Assembly: GCA_945787265.1 (NCBI GenBank)
Contig: CALZHS010000037.1
Span: 1 to 17,920, forward strand
From: an uncultured Gammaproteobacteria bacterium
GTDB lineage: Bacteria; Pseudomonadota; Gammaproteobacteria; GCA-001735895
Length of the DNA: 17,920 nt
Direction of reading: 5' to 3'
Under the pieces are notes generated by a model that was given only the letters and a program-made list of their open reading frames with translations, searched no databases and had not been told where the DNA came from. Below are positions 7,473 through 13,747 of the stretch, piece by piece; the stretch's first letter is position 1, and the number at the start of each line of letters is the position of its first letter. Made by a program: the position numbers and the translations under genes.

Positions 7473-9547
7473 CCGATGCCTCAACCCAGTTAGCGCTGAT
7501 GATCGATCTCGAACGCTGCACCGGCTGCAAGAGCTGCGAAGCCGCCTGCAAGCAAACCAATGCGCTCGGTCCCAACAGTTATCGTAACCGGGTGATGTGG
7601 TTCGACGAACAGCACAGCGATAGCGCACAAACGTCTCCGGCCAGGCTCGATTTTCTGACCGTCACCTGTCAGCAGTGCGAGCGTCCGGCCTGCTTGCGTG
7701 CTTGCCCGGTCTACCCGAAGGCAATCTCCAAGGATCCGGTCACGGGTGTGGTCGCGATTAATGAAAACCGCTGCACCGGTTGCGGCGAATGCGCGTTGTC
7801 CTGCCCCTATGGCGCCATTGGCTACAACGCCGAGCAACACCATGCCGTGAAATGCGATTTATGTGCCGATCGCAGGACACGGCAACTGGGACCGGCCTGT
7901 GCCTCTGTCTGCCCTACGCGCGCCATCAGTTTCGACACGCGCGCAAACCTCCTTGCCAGGGCACAACAGGAACAGCGACAAATCATCGATACCGACCATT
8001 TCCTGCAGCAACCAGCAACCATTTATCTCAGACGACTGGGTGAAACCATAGCAGGCCAGGCCGAATCCCGGACTCGCAGCACACCGGTCTTAATGAATGA
8101 TCATCAAAGTCGGGCCAGTCTGCAGACCGAAGTGGCACAGGGGTCATATCGACGCTCACACAAGGACCTGCTGCTGCAACAGCCGGAGCGTGTTGTCCCG
8201 GGAGGCTGCAACATCTGCTTCAACGGCTGCCCGGTGAAATATCACCTGCGCGGCAACGAGGTACTCAATATCTACGGTAACGAAGACGACCCGGTGTTCC
8301 AGGGGCGCGTTTGCCCAAAATCGCAGATGTCGCTGCAGCTTTACAATAATCCCCACCGACTGGTGACGCCGCTGAAACGAGTCGGTGCGCGCGGCAGCGA
8401 TTCATTTCGGCCGATCAGCTGGGACCAGGCCCTGAGTGAAATCGCGCACAAACTATCCGCGGTGCGCGCTCGTTACGGGAGTGAGACACTGGCGATCCAG
8501 TCGGGCTCACGTACCGGCGTGCTCAATATCATCGGCGCGATACCGCTCTTTGCCGGTCTCTGGGGTACCGCAAACGTGGCCGCTACCGAGCCTTATTGCG
8601 ACCTCGGCAAGGGGCTTGCACTTGGCCTGACGCAGGGCACCGGCGTCATGGCAAACGTCTATACCGAGGAAGATATCGGCAGTGCCGAGGCCTATGTTTA
8701 CATCGGCGACAACCAGGCCGAGACCCGTCCGGTAAATTTCGGCATGCTGAACGACTGGCGACTGCAGCACCGTGCCAAAATGATCGTCGTCGACCCCCGC
8801 CTGACCCCGACCGCCAGCAAGGCCGATGCCTGGCTACCGATTCGTTCAGGGACCGATATGGCACTTGGGCTCGGTATCATCCACTACCTGTTCGAACAGG
8901 ATCTCCACGACCAGGCATTCTGCGAACGCTGGGTCGTCGGCTGGCGCGAGTGGCGTGAATATGTAAAGAATCAAAACTACGATCTCGACTGGGCGGCACA
9001 GGTTACCGATCTTGAAATCGGCCAGCTCGAAATGCTCGCGCGCACCATCGCGCAAGCCGACGGCTGCATGATCTTTCTAAGTCGCGGCATCAACCAGCAT
9101 ACCAATTCAGCGCAAACCAACCGCGTATTCATGTTCATCGCGGCAATGACCGGCAACTGGGGGCGTCGCGGCGGCGGTTATTTCAACGTTTCATCCGAAA
9201 TGAACTGGCAGCAGCCGCTGATTCCCGCCGCTCGCAAACCCGAGACACGGGCCGCGGTCGGTAAAAACCCCTCCGCCTGGATGGAGCAAATCAAAACCGG
9301 GCCCGCAAGGCAATCAGCGCACTGGATCTCGTGGTACACCTCGAGTTGTTCAAGAATGCGACCTCGCGCTTCGCCGACTACGTATTACCGATGGCAAGCG
9401 GTATCGAAAAAGGCGGCACCACGCGCTTTGCCGAGGATCGACGCATTGTCTGGAACGACAGGTTTATCGATCCGCCCGGGGAGGCCCGTTCCGATCACTG
9501 GTTCTGGATCGAACTGGGTAAGAAATTCGGCTTTGACGATGTACTGA
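7469..9547 (+). CDS. Fused 4x[4Fe-4S] ferredoxin + molybdopterin oxidoreductase, 5' part of a frame-disrupted gene
   Basis: Residues 1-150 form a DmsB/PsrB/NrfC-type ferredoxin with sixteen cysteines for four [4Fe-4S] clusters: C17/20/23/27, C67/70/75/79, C102/105/108/112 and C129/132/144/148. After a linker (about 160-235), the catalytic subunit begins with C247-x2-C-x3-C and C282 for a further [4Fe-4S] cluster. It continues as a DMSO reductase-family Mo-bis-MGD enzyme; C377 (in EPYCDLGKGL) is a plausible Mo ligand. Electron-transfer and catalytic subunits are thus one polypeptide. There is no Tat signal, so it likely faces the cytoplasm. The start is ATG 7469 with GGAGG six bases before it. 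Family-like sequence stops near residue 611 (about 9300); the last 80 or so residues are out of frame and unrelated. The rest of the enzyme continues in another frame. The substrate is unknown. Confidence 0.85.
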   Translation: MTDASTQLALMIDLERCTGCKSCEAACKQTNALGPNSYRNRVMWFDEQHSDSAQTSPARLDFLTVTCQQCERPACLRACPVYPKAISKDPVTGVVAINENRCTGCGECALSCPYGAIGYNAEQHHAVKCDLCADRRTRQLGPACASVCPTRAISFDTRANLLARAQQEQRQIIDTDHFLQQPATIYLRRLGETIAGQAESRTRSTPVLMNDHQSRASLQTEVAQGSYRRSHKDLLLQQPERVVPGGCNICFNGCPVKYHLRGNEVLNIYGNEDDPVFQGRVCPKSQMSLQLYNNPHRLVTPLKRVGARGSDSFRPISWDQALSEIAHKLSAVRARYGSETLAIQSGSRTGVLNIIGAIPLFAGLWGTANVAATEPYCDLGKGLALGLTQGTGVMANVYTEEDIGSAEAYVYIGDNQAETRPVNFGMLNDWRLQHRAKMIVVDPRLTPTASKADAWLPIRSGTDMALGLGIIHYLFEQDLHDQAFCERWVVGWREWREYVKNQNYDLDWAAQVTDLEIGQLEMLARTIAQADGCMIFLSRGINQHTNSAQTNRVFMFIAAMTGNWGRRGGGYFNVSSEMNWQQPLIPAARKPETRAAVGKNPSAWMEQIKTGPARQSAHWISWYTSSCSRMRPRASPTTYYRWQAVSKKAAPRALPRIDALSGTTGLSIRPGRPVPITGSGSNWVRNSALTMY
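9292..9300 (+). other. Frame-switch and deletion junction in the molybdoenzyme gene
   Basis: CAAAACCGG reads sensibly in both frames: upstream as ...MEQIKTG and downstream as QNRARKAISALDLVVHLELF. Family members normally have additional residues, including an Asn-Pro-containing segment, between these two stretches, and they are absent here. The simplest reading is an out-of-frame deletion between two short direct repeats that left one copy behind. An assembly or base-calling error remains possible. Confidence 0.65.
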
Positions 9548-10350
9548 AAGATGACTACAAGGATCCCCGTAAACTCTGGGACGAAGTGCTGGTAACTGCC
9601 ACTCCGGACCTGGCCGCGGCTACCACCGCGGAGCTGACCAGCCGACCCAATCGAACGGTACGATTACCCCGCTTCGAGGGTCGGCCGGGTGAAATCGATC
9701 CGGTCTACGTGACCGAGGCAATGCGCCTTAACCCGGGCGCAGATCTGAGCTACCCAACCGCGAGCGGCAAGCTTGAATTCTGGACCCCGCGGCTGGAGCA
9801 GAAGTTTTCGGTGATGGGACTATCGGCGTTACCCGAGTTCTACACCGAGGCCGAGCAGTTAGTCGATTTGCCGCACATCAAGTACGACGAGACCGCAAAA
9901 GTTTCGAGTTTTTTCAGCGAGGAAACCCTGGTGTATCCCGGCCACATCGTTAACGAGCCGGTAACCCGCGATGCGGCTTTCGATACCGAACTCGTAACCG
10001 GTCGCCCGGCCGCACCGCACTTCCACTCCTGGACGCACTATTACTGGCAGGCCCAGGAAATGTGGCCCGAGCTGTACTGTCAAATCCATCCCCGCAAGGC
10101 AGCAACGCTGGATATCAGGGACGGAGACCCGGTATCCGTTATCACTGAAAACGGCAGGATTACCCAGCGCGCCTGGATCCACCGCGGGATCCGCCCCAAC
10201 TGCATTTTCATCCCGATCGGCTGGGACGAGCAACAGCCCTATCACCCGGGTGCGAGCGTCAACCACTTAACCGGGATCCGGCTCGATCCGGTCTCGCAGC
10301 AGGCCAACCTGAAAACTCATCTTTGCCGGTTGGAAAAAGCAGCGCAGTAG
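9331..10350 (+). CDS. Molybdopterin oxidoreductase, 3' part of the same disrupted gene
   Basis: The 339 residues continue the catalytic subunit. The segment LELFKNATSRFADYVLPMAS is the usual 'ADYVLP' block of Mo-bis-MGD enzymes. It is followed by GGTTRFAEDRRIVWNDRFIDPPGEARSDHWFW and, from about residue 215, the C-terminal molybdopterin dinucleotide-binding domain (LVTGRPAAPHFHSWTHYYWQ, then IHPRKAATLDIRDGDPVSVITENG). Homologous sequence extends upstream of the GTG at 9331 in the same frame to about 9292, so that GTG is probably not a real start and no Shine-Dalgarno sequence stands before it. Joined to the 5' part, the protein would be about 960 residues. Whether this fragment is made at all is doubtful unless the frame break is a sequencing artefact. 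It ends four bases before the antiporter ATG. Confidence 0.8.
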   Translation: MVHLELFKNATSRFADYVLPMASGIEKGGTTRFAEDRRIVWNDRFIDPPGEARSDHWFWIELGKKFGFDDVLKDDYKDPRKLWDEVLVTATPDLAAATTAELTSRPNRTVRLPRFEGRPGEIDPVYVTEAMRLNPGADLSYPTASGKLEFWTPRLEQKFSVMGLSALPEFYTEAEQLVDLPHIKYDETAKVSSFFSEETLVYPGHIVNEPVTRDAAFDTELVTGRPAAPHFHSWTHYYWQAQEMWPELYCQIHPRKAATLDIRDGDPVSVITENGRITQRAWIHRGIRPNCIFIPIGWDEQQPYHPGASVNHLTGIRLDPVSQQANLKTHLCRLEKAAQ

Positions 10351-10354
10351 CTCC

Positions 10355-11542
10355 ATGGATTCGGCACATCTCGACATTTCTTCGCAGTTCCTGCTGGCCC
10401 TGGGCGGAATTTTTCTGGTCGGCCTGCTGTTGTCAACCGTCGCGCAAAGGTCATTCCTGCCTCGCGCTACCCTGCTGTTGCTGTTCGGTGCGATTATCGG
10501 CGGAGATTTGCTGGACCTGGTTCCCGGGCTGCTGGCCGACCGCTTTGGTCTCATCGCCGAAATGACCCTGCTGATGGTGGGTTTCCTGTTAGGAGGGAAA
10601 CTGACCCGATCCGCGTTAAAAGGCCACACCGGCATCTCATTCTCGATTTCAATCTGTGCCGCACTATTACCCGCGCTCGTGGTCTGCCTGGGCATGATAG
10701 CGATGGGCGTAGCCGTCGAAATCGCGGTACTGCTCGGTTGTTTCGCAGCGGCCACGGCGCCGGCGGCCGTTCTCGACGTGGTGCAGGAATCAGGCGTAAC
10801 AAACAAGTTCAGCGAACTGCTGTTATTAATTGTTGTCCTCGACGACGTCTGGGCACTATTGCTGTTCGGCATCGGCATGGCGGTCGTAACCTCTCTAAAC
10901 GGTGTTGCCGGCGAGTCCACATTCATCGGTCTCGTCGCCTGGGAGCTGGGCGGAGCCATACTGGTGGGTATCGCGGTCGGTTTGCCCGCTGCTTACCTGA
11001 CCGGTCGCATCAAGGCCGGCAGACCGATGCTGGTCGAGGCGCTGGGTATCGTTTTCCTGTGCGGCGGCATTGCCCTGTGGTTGAATGTTTCTTTTCTGAT
11101 TGCGGCCATCGTCATGGGCGCAATAATCGCCAACCTGGCTCGCCACCACGAATATCCCTTCCATGCGATTGAAGACATCGAATCGTTATTCATGATCATC
11201 TTTTTTGTCCTCGCCGGGGCATCACTCGAACTCGGCGCGCTTGCCGTGCTCGGGATCACCGGCGGGGTTTACATTCTATGCCGTGCGCTGGGCAAATACC
11301 TGGGTGCCTGGATCGGCGGCTACCTGGGTAAATCAGGACAGGATCATCAGCTGTGGATGGGTGTTGCACTGCTGCCCCAGGCCGGCGTCGCAATCGGCAT
11401 GGCGCTGGTGGCGTCGAACCAGTTTCCCGAGTATCGCCAAATCATACTGCCGATCGTAATCGCATCAACGGTGGTGTTCGAGGTTGTAGGCCCGGTGTTC
11501 ACGCGCCTCGCAATCAAGCGCTCAATCGAGGACAGTCGCTGA
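10355..11542 (+). CDS. CPA2-type cation/proton antiporter
   Basis: A 395-residue membrane protein with about twelve hydrophobic segments, matching the Na+/H+ exchanger domain of the monovalent cation:proton antiporter-2 family (KefB/NapA type). The key paired aspartates lie at D163-D164 in LLLLIVVLDDVWALLL. The preceding segment AAATAPAAVLDVVQESG matches the broken-helix region of these proteins. There is no C-terminal TrkA-N/RCK domain, so it is the bare transporter. The cation (Na+ or K+) cannot be assigned. It begins four bases after the molybdoenzyme stop with no strong Shine-Dalgarno sequence, so it is probably translated by coupling within the same operon. That placement suggests a link between redox activity and ion or pH balance (inference). 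Confidence 0.88.
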   Translation: MDSAHLDISSQFLLALGGIFLVGLLLSTVAQRSFLPRATLLLLFGAIIGGDLLDLVPGLLADRFGLIAEMTLLMVGFLLGGKLTRSALKGHTGISFSISICAALLPALVVCLGMIAMGVAVEIAVLLGCFAAATAPAAVLDVVQESGVTNKFSELLLLIVVLDDVWALLLFGIGMAVVTSLNGVAGESTFIGLVAWELGGAILVGIAVGLPAAYLTGRIKAGRPMLVEALGIVFLCGGIALWLNVSFLIAAIVMGAIIANLARHHEYPFHAIEDIESLFMIIFFVLAGASLELGALAVLGITGGVYILCRALGKYLGAWIGGYLGKSGQDHQLWMGVALLPQAGVAIGMALVASNQFPEYRQIILPIVIASTVVFEVVGPVFTRLAIKRSIEDSR

Positions 11543-11549
11543 AAGGTAT

Positions 11550-12038
11550 TTAGTTCGAATCAACCAGGTCGATCAGGACTTCCAGCGCCGCGACCAGGGT
11601 TGCCTCACGGATCGCCTCGCGATCACCACTGAACTGGAACCGATTGGCGATAAGCTCGTCAGCCGATGCTATCGCTATCCACACCGTGCCGACGGGTTTT
11701 TCATCGCTACCACCGCCGGGGCCTGCGACACCGGTAACCGCAACCGCGAAATCCGCATGACTGTGATCAAGCGCACCGCGCGCCATCGCGGTAGCGACCG
11801 GTTCGCTGACGGCACCATAGTCGTCGATGATCGATGTCGGCACCCCCAGCATTTCATTTTTCGCCGCATTACTGTAGGTAACAAAACCGCGCTCGAACCA
11901 GTCCGAACTGCCCGCCAGGTCGGTCAAGGTTTTGGCGATCAGCCCGCCGGTACAGGATTCGGCGGTGCAAACCTGCTGCTGTTTACGCATCAGCAATTCG
12001 GATAGCCTGGTTGCCAGTTTAAGGGGGCCAGAATTCAT
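11550..12038 (-). CDS. pncC: Nicotinamide-nucleotide amidohydrolase, stand-alone CinA C-terminal domain
   Basis: Deamidates nicotinamide mononucleotide to nicotinate mononucleotide in the pyridine nucleotide cycle; cytoplasmic. At 162 residues it matches the single-domain E. coli PncC/YgaD (165) and lacks the N-terminal MoaB-like domain of full CinA. Family motifs are TAESCTGG (residues 25-32, proposed nucleophile S28), YSNAAKNEMLGV (Y55, K60), GAVSEPVA, TGVAGPGGG and KPVGTVWIA. It lies upstream of recA on the same strand, the classic order, but a redox module on the opposite strand now separates the two. Its stop is seven bases from the antiporter stop, convergent. The TATAAT six bases before the ATG suggests a leaderless or nearly leaderless mRNA. 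Confidence 0.95.
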   Translation of the reverse strand: MNSGPLKLATRLSELLMRKQQQVCTAESCTGGLIAKTLTDLAGSSDWFERGFVTYSNAAKNEMLGVPTSIIDDYGAVSEPVATAMARGALDHSHADFAVAVTGVAGPGGGSDEKPVGTVWIAIASADELIANRFQFSGDREAIREATLVAALEVLIDLVDSN

Positions 12039-12044
12039 GCGCGG

Positions 12045-12050
12045 ATTATA
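12045..12050 (-). promoter_or_regulatory. -10 box of pncC, possibly leaderless transcript
   Basis: A perfect TATAAT on the minus strand (12050-12045) stands six bases before the pncC ATG (12038-12036). Transcription would therefore begin at or within a base or two of the A of the start codon. No convincing -35 is present and there is no room for a Shine-Dalgarno sequence. Confidence 0.35.
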
Positions 12051-12210
12051 ACCAAAGCCGCATCGACCGGCACGGCAAACTAAATCGAAAAATCCTGAGC
12101 CAGATCAATTTAGACAATGACCGTCTGTATTAGCTTGTATATTTCAGAGTGATGCACAGCGGGATCGGCATCTACAAGCAGCTAGCCTGCATGGCTAATC
12201 AGACAGGCAA

Positions 12211-12219
12211 TGATATAAT
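12211..12219 (+). promoter_or_regulatory. Extended -10 promoter of ppk2
   Basis: TGATATAAT is a perfect extended -10 (TG-n-TATAAT). Start of transcription is expected near 12226, leaving a leader of about 24 bases. This argues for the ATG at 12250 rather than the in-frame TTG at 12226. No good -35 is visible, which is common for extended -10 promoters. The rest of the 211-base gap between pncC and ppk2 shows no other feature I can support. Confidence 0.5.
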
Positions 12220-12249
12220 ATTTTATTGTGCAAAGTCCGGGCTAGAAAA

Positions 12250-13221
12250 ATGAATGATAGTTCAAATCCTGATTCGACTTCCGTGATGGAAGCCGAAGAT
12301 AACTCACAATTCGAAACACCCTCGATGGAAGACAACAGCATCGCGCAGCACGAAATGGAGCGCATGGACGTTATTCGCAGGTTCGAAAATGGAATGTATC
12401 CCTACGAGGACAGAATTAAAAAGTCTGACTATGAACGTCAAAAAGCCCTGCTGCAGGTCGAGTTACTCAAGGTACAGCGCTGGGTGAAGGAATCCGGCAA
12501 GAAGATAGTGGTCATTTTTGAAGGCCGCGACGCCGCCGGCAAGGGGGGTGCGATCAAACGCTTCATGGAGCACCTCAACCCGCGCGGTGCCCGCGTTGTC
12601 GCGCTGGAGAAACCCACGGTGGCCGAACAGACGCAGTGGTATTTTCAGCGCTATATCAAGCATCTGCCCTCCGCCGGGGAAATCGTGCTGCTCGACCGCT
12701 CCTGGTATAACCGCGCAGGGGTCGAACGCGTCATGGGATTTTGTGATCCCTCGGCTTATCTTGAATTCATGCGCCAGTGCCCTGAGATCGAGCGCATGCT
12801 GGTGCGCTCGGGTGTCCTGTTGTTCAAGTACTGGTTCTCGGTTACCCAGGACGAACAACGCAGGCGATTTGAATCCCGCAAGAGCGATCCGCTCAAGCAA
12901 TGGAAATTATCGCCGATCGACCAGGCCTCGATCGACAAGTGGGATGACTACACCGAAGCCAAGGAAGCGATGTTCTTTTACACGGATACCGCCGATGCAC
13001 CCTGGACGATCATCAAATCCGACGATAAAAAACGTGCCCGCCTCGATTGCATGCGACATTTCCTGGCGTCATTAAATTATGATGACAAGGATTTCGAAGC
13101 AGTAGGGGAACCCGACCCGTTTATCGTCACTTCGAGTGATCATGCCATTGCCAAAAGCGAACATATTCTCGGCAAGAGCCTGCATCCGGAGCAACGGCGC
13201 TCGAAAAATAAGCCCGGCTAA
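12250..13221 (+). CDS. ppk2: Polyphosphate kinase 2 family protein
   Basis: Transfers phosphate between polyphosphate and nucleotides (class I members favour ADP to ATP or GDP to GTP), linking polyphosphate stores to nucleotide pools. The protein is 323 residues. Key motifs are the Walker A VIFEGRDAAGKGGAIKRF (about 88-105), the lid-like KPTVAEQTQWYFQRY and the Walker B region LLDRSWYNRAGVERVMGF (147-164). The C-terminal half has SDPLKQWKLSPIDQASIDKWDDYTEAKEAMFF, which closely follows class I PPK2. The first 45 or so residues are acidic and low-complexity and not part of the fold. The start is chosen at ATG 12250 because a TTG at 12226 falls at the predicted transcription start. No clear Shine-Dalgarno sequence is present. 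Class I assignment is by eye, so exact nucleotide preference is uncertain. Confidence 0.92.
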   Translation: MNDSSNPDSTSVMEAEDNSQFETPSMEDNSIAQHEMERMDVIRRFENGMYPYEDRIKKSDYERQKALLQVELLKVQRWVKESGKKIVVIFEGRDAAGKGGAIKRFMEHLNPRGARVVALEKPTVAEQTQWYFQRYIKHLPSAGEIVLLDRSWYNRAGVERVMGFCDPSAYLEFMRQCPEIERMLVRSGVLLFKYWFSVTQDEQRRRFESRKSDPLKQWKLSPIDQASIDKWDDYTEAKEAMFFYTDTADAPWTIIKSDDKKRARLDCMRHFLASLNYDDKDFEAVGEPDPFIVTSSDHAIAKSEHILGKSLHPEQRRSKNKPG

Positions 13222-13391
13222 CTCGCGGCCAATTGATGGCCTTCCTGCCCCTGCTCGAGGTAGTCGAGAATAGTCGCGCGCACGTCGACCCGTGCATTGA
13301 TTCTGGCACAAAGCAGGAACATTCCCGCCAGCTTGCGATGCAGGAAAATGACATCGGCGGGCGGTATCCGCTGGAATTCATGATTGTTACG
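13218..13391 (-). pseudogene. C-terminal remnant of an ABC1/AarF/UbiB-type kinase
   Basis: This frame has no usable start codon; it opens after a TAA at 13394-13392 and ends at TAG 13220-13218. It codes for about 57 residues including FQRIPPADVIFLHRKLAGMF and LLCARINARVDVR, which resemble the C-terminal tail of ABC1-family atypical kinases. The likeness ends abruptly near 13382, where the SOUL remnant on the other strand begins. Its stop overlaps the ppk2 stop by two bases, so the 3' end looks original and the 5' part has been lost. Family assignment is by recall of the conserved tail, not alignment. Confidence 0.55.
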
Positions 13392-13566
13392 TTACTCCGG
13401 CAACTGGAATGAAACCAGCTACCAGAGTAACCTGAAACTACTGCAAGACTGGATGCTGCAGAAACAGTTCGAAGCCGCTTCCCTGCCCCGCGTCGCCGGT
13501 TACGATCCGCCGTGGACCCTGCCCTTTCAGCGCCGTAACGAAGTCCTGATCGACATCAAATCCTGA
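13384..13566 (+). pseudogene. C-terminal remnant of a SOUL haem-binding protein
   Basis: About 60 residues that look like the last third of a SOUL/HEBP-family protein: LLRYSGNWNETSYQSNLKLL followed by RVAGYDPPWTLPFQRRNEVL, where the 'PPW-x-x-P-F-x-RRNEV' ending is characteristic. An in-frame TGA at 13381 stands directly before the fragment, and the first possible start is a TTG without a Shine-Dalgarno sequence. Intact family members are about 180-220 residues, so two thirds are missing. It is unlikely to be expressed as a working haem binder. Confidence 0.65.
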
Positions 13567-13667
13567 TTCATTGCCGGTTTCAGAACAGCATCCACTATCG
13601 TGCTGCCCAACTGGCCCGGCAGGCGGTTATAAACCAGGTAAAAATTCTGTTCCTTTAACAGTTTCAT

Positions 13668-13696
13668 TTGGGCGTTTATCGCAACTTGCGTACAAT
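13668..13696 (+). promoter_or_regulatory. Predicted mutS promoter
   Basis: TTGGGC (13668-13673) and TACAAT (13691-13696, five of six) are separated by exactly 17 bases. Transcription would start near 13703, about 45 bases before the mutS ATG. A 7-bp direct repeat TAGCGCT (13697-13703 and 13711-13717) covers the start point; its role, if any, is unknown. Confidence 0.45.
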
Positions 13697-13747
13697 TAGC
13701 GCTGCAACGCTAGCGCTACAAACAGCTTGCACGCAGATTGTTCCCAT

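Noticed and set aside
12125..12140. TGTAT repeated at a 10-bp period upstream of ppk2, resembling a PhoB box
   Set aside because: The PhoB box has an 11-bp period and a CTGTCAT-type repeat; this match is too weak, although phosphate control of ppk2 would make sense.
13527..13667. 46-codon minus-strand frame (MKLLKEQNFYLVYNRLPGQL...) between the SOUL remnant and mutS
   Set aside because: It has no Shine-Dalgarno sequence, overlaps the SOUL remnant on the other strand and matches nothing I recognise; it could be another gene fragment but cannot be supported.
13727..13747. Upstream TTG start for mutS
   Set aside because: It adds seven residues not typical of MutS, and the ATG at 13748 gives the normal N-terminus.
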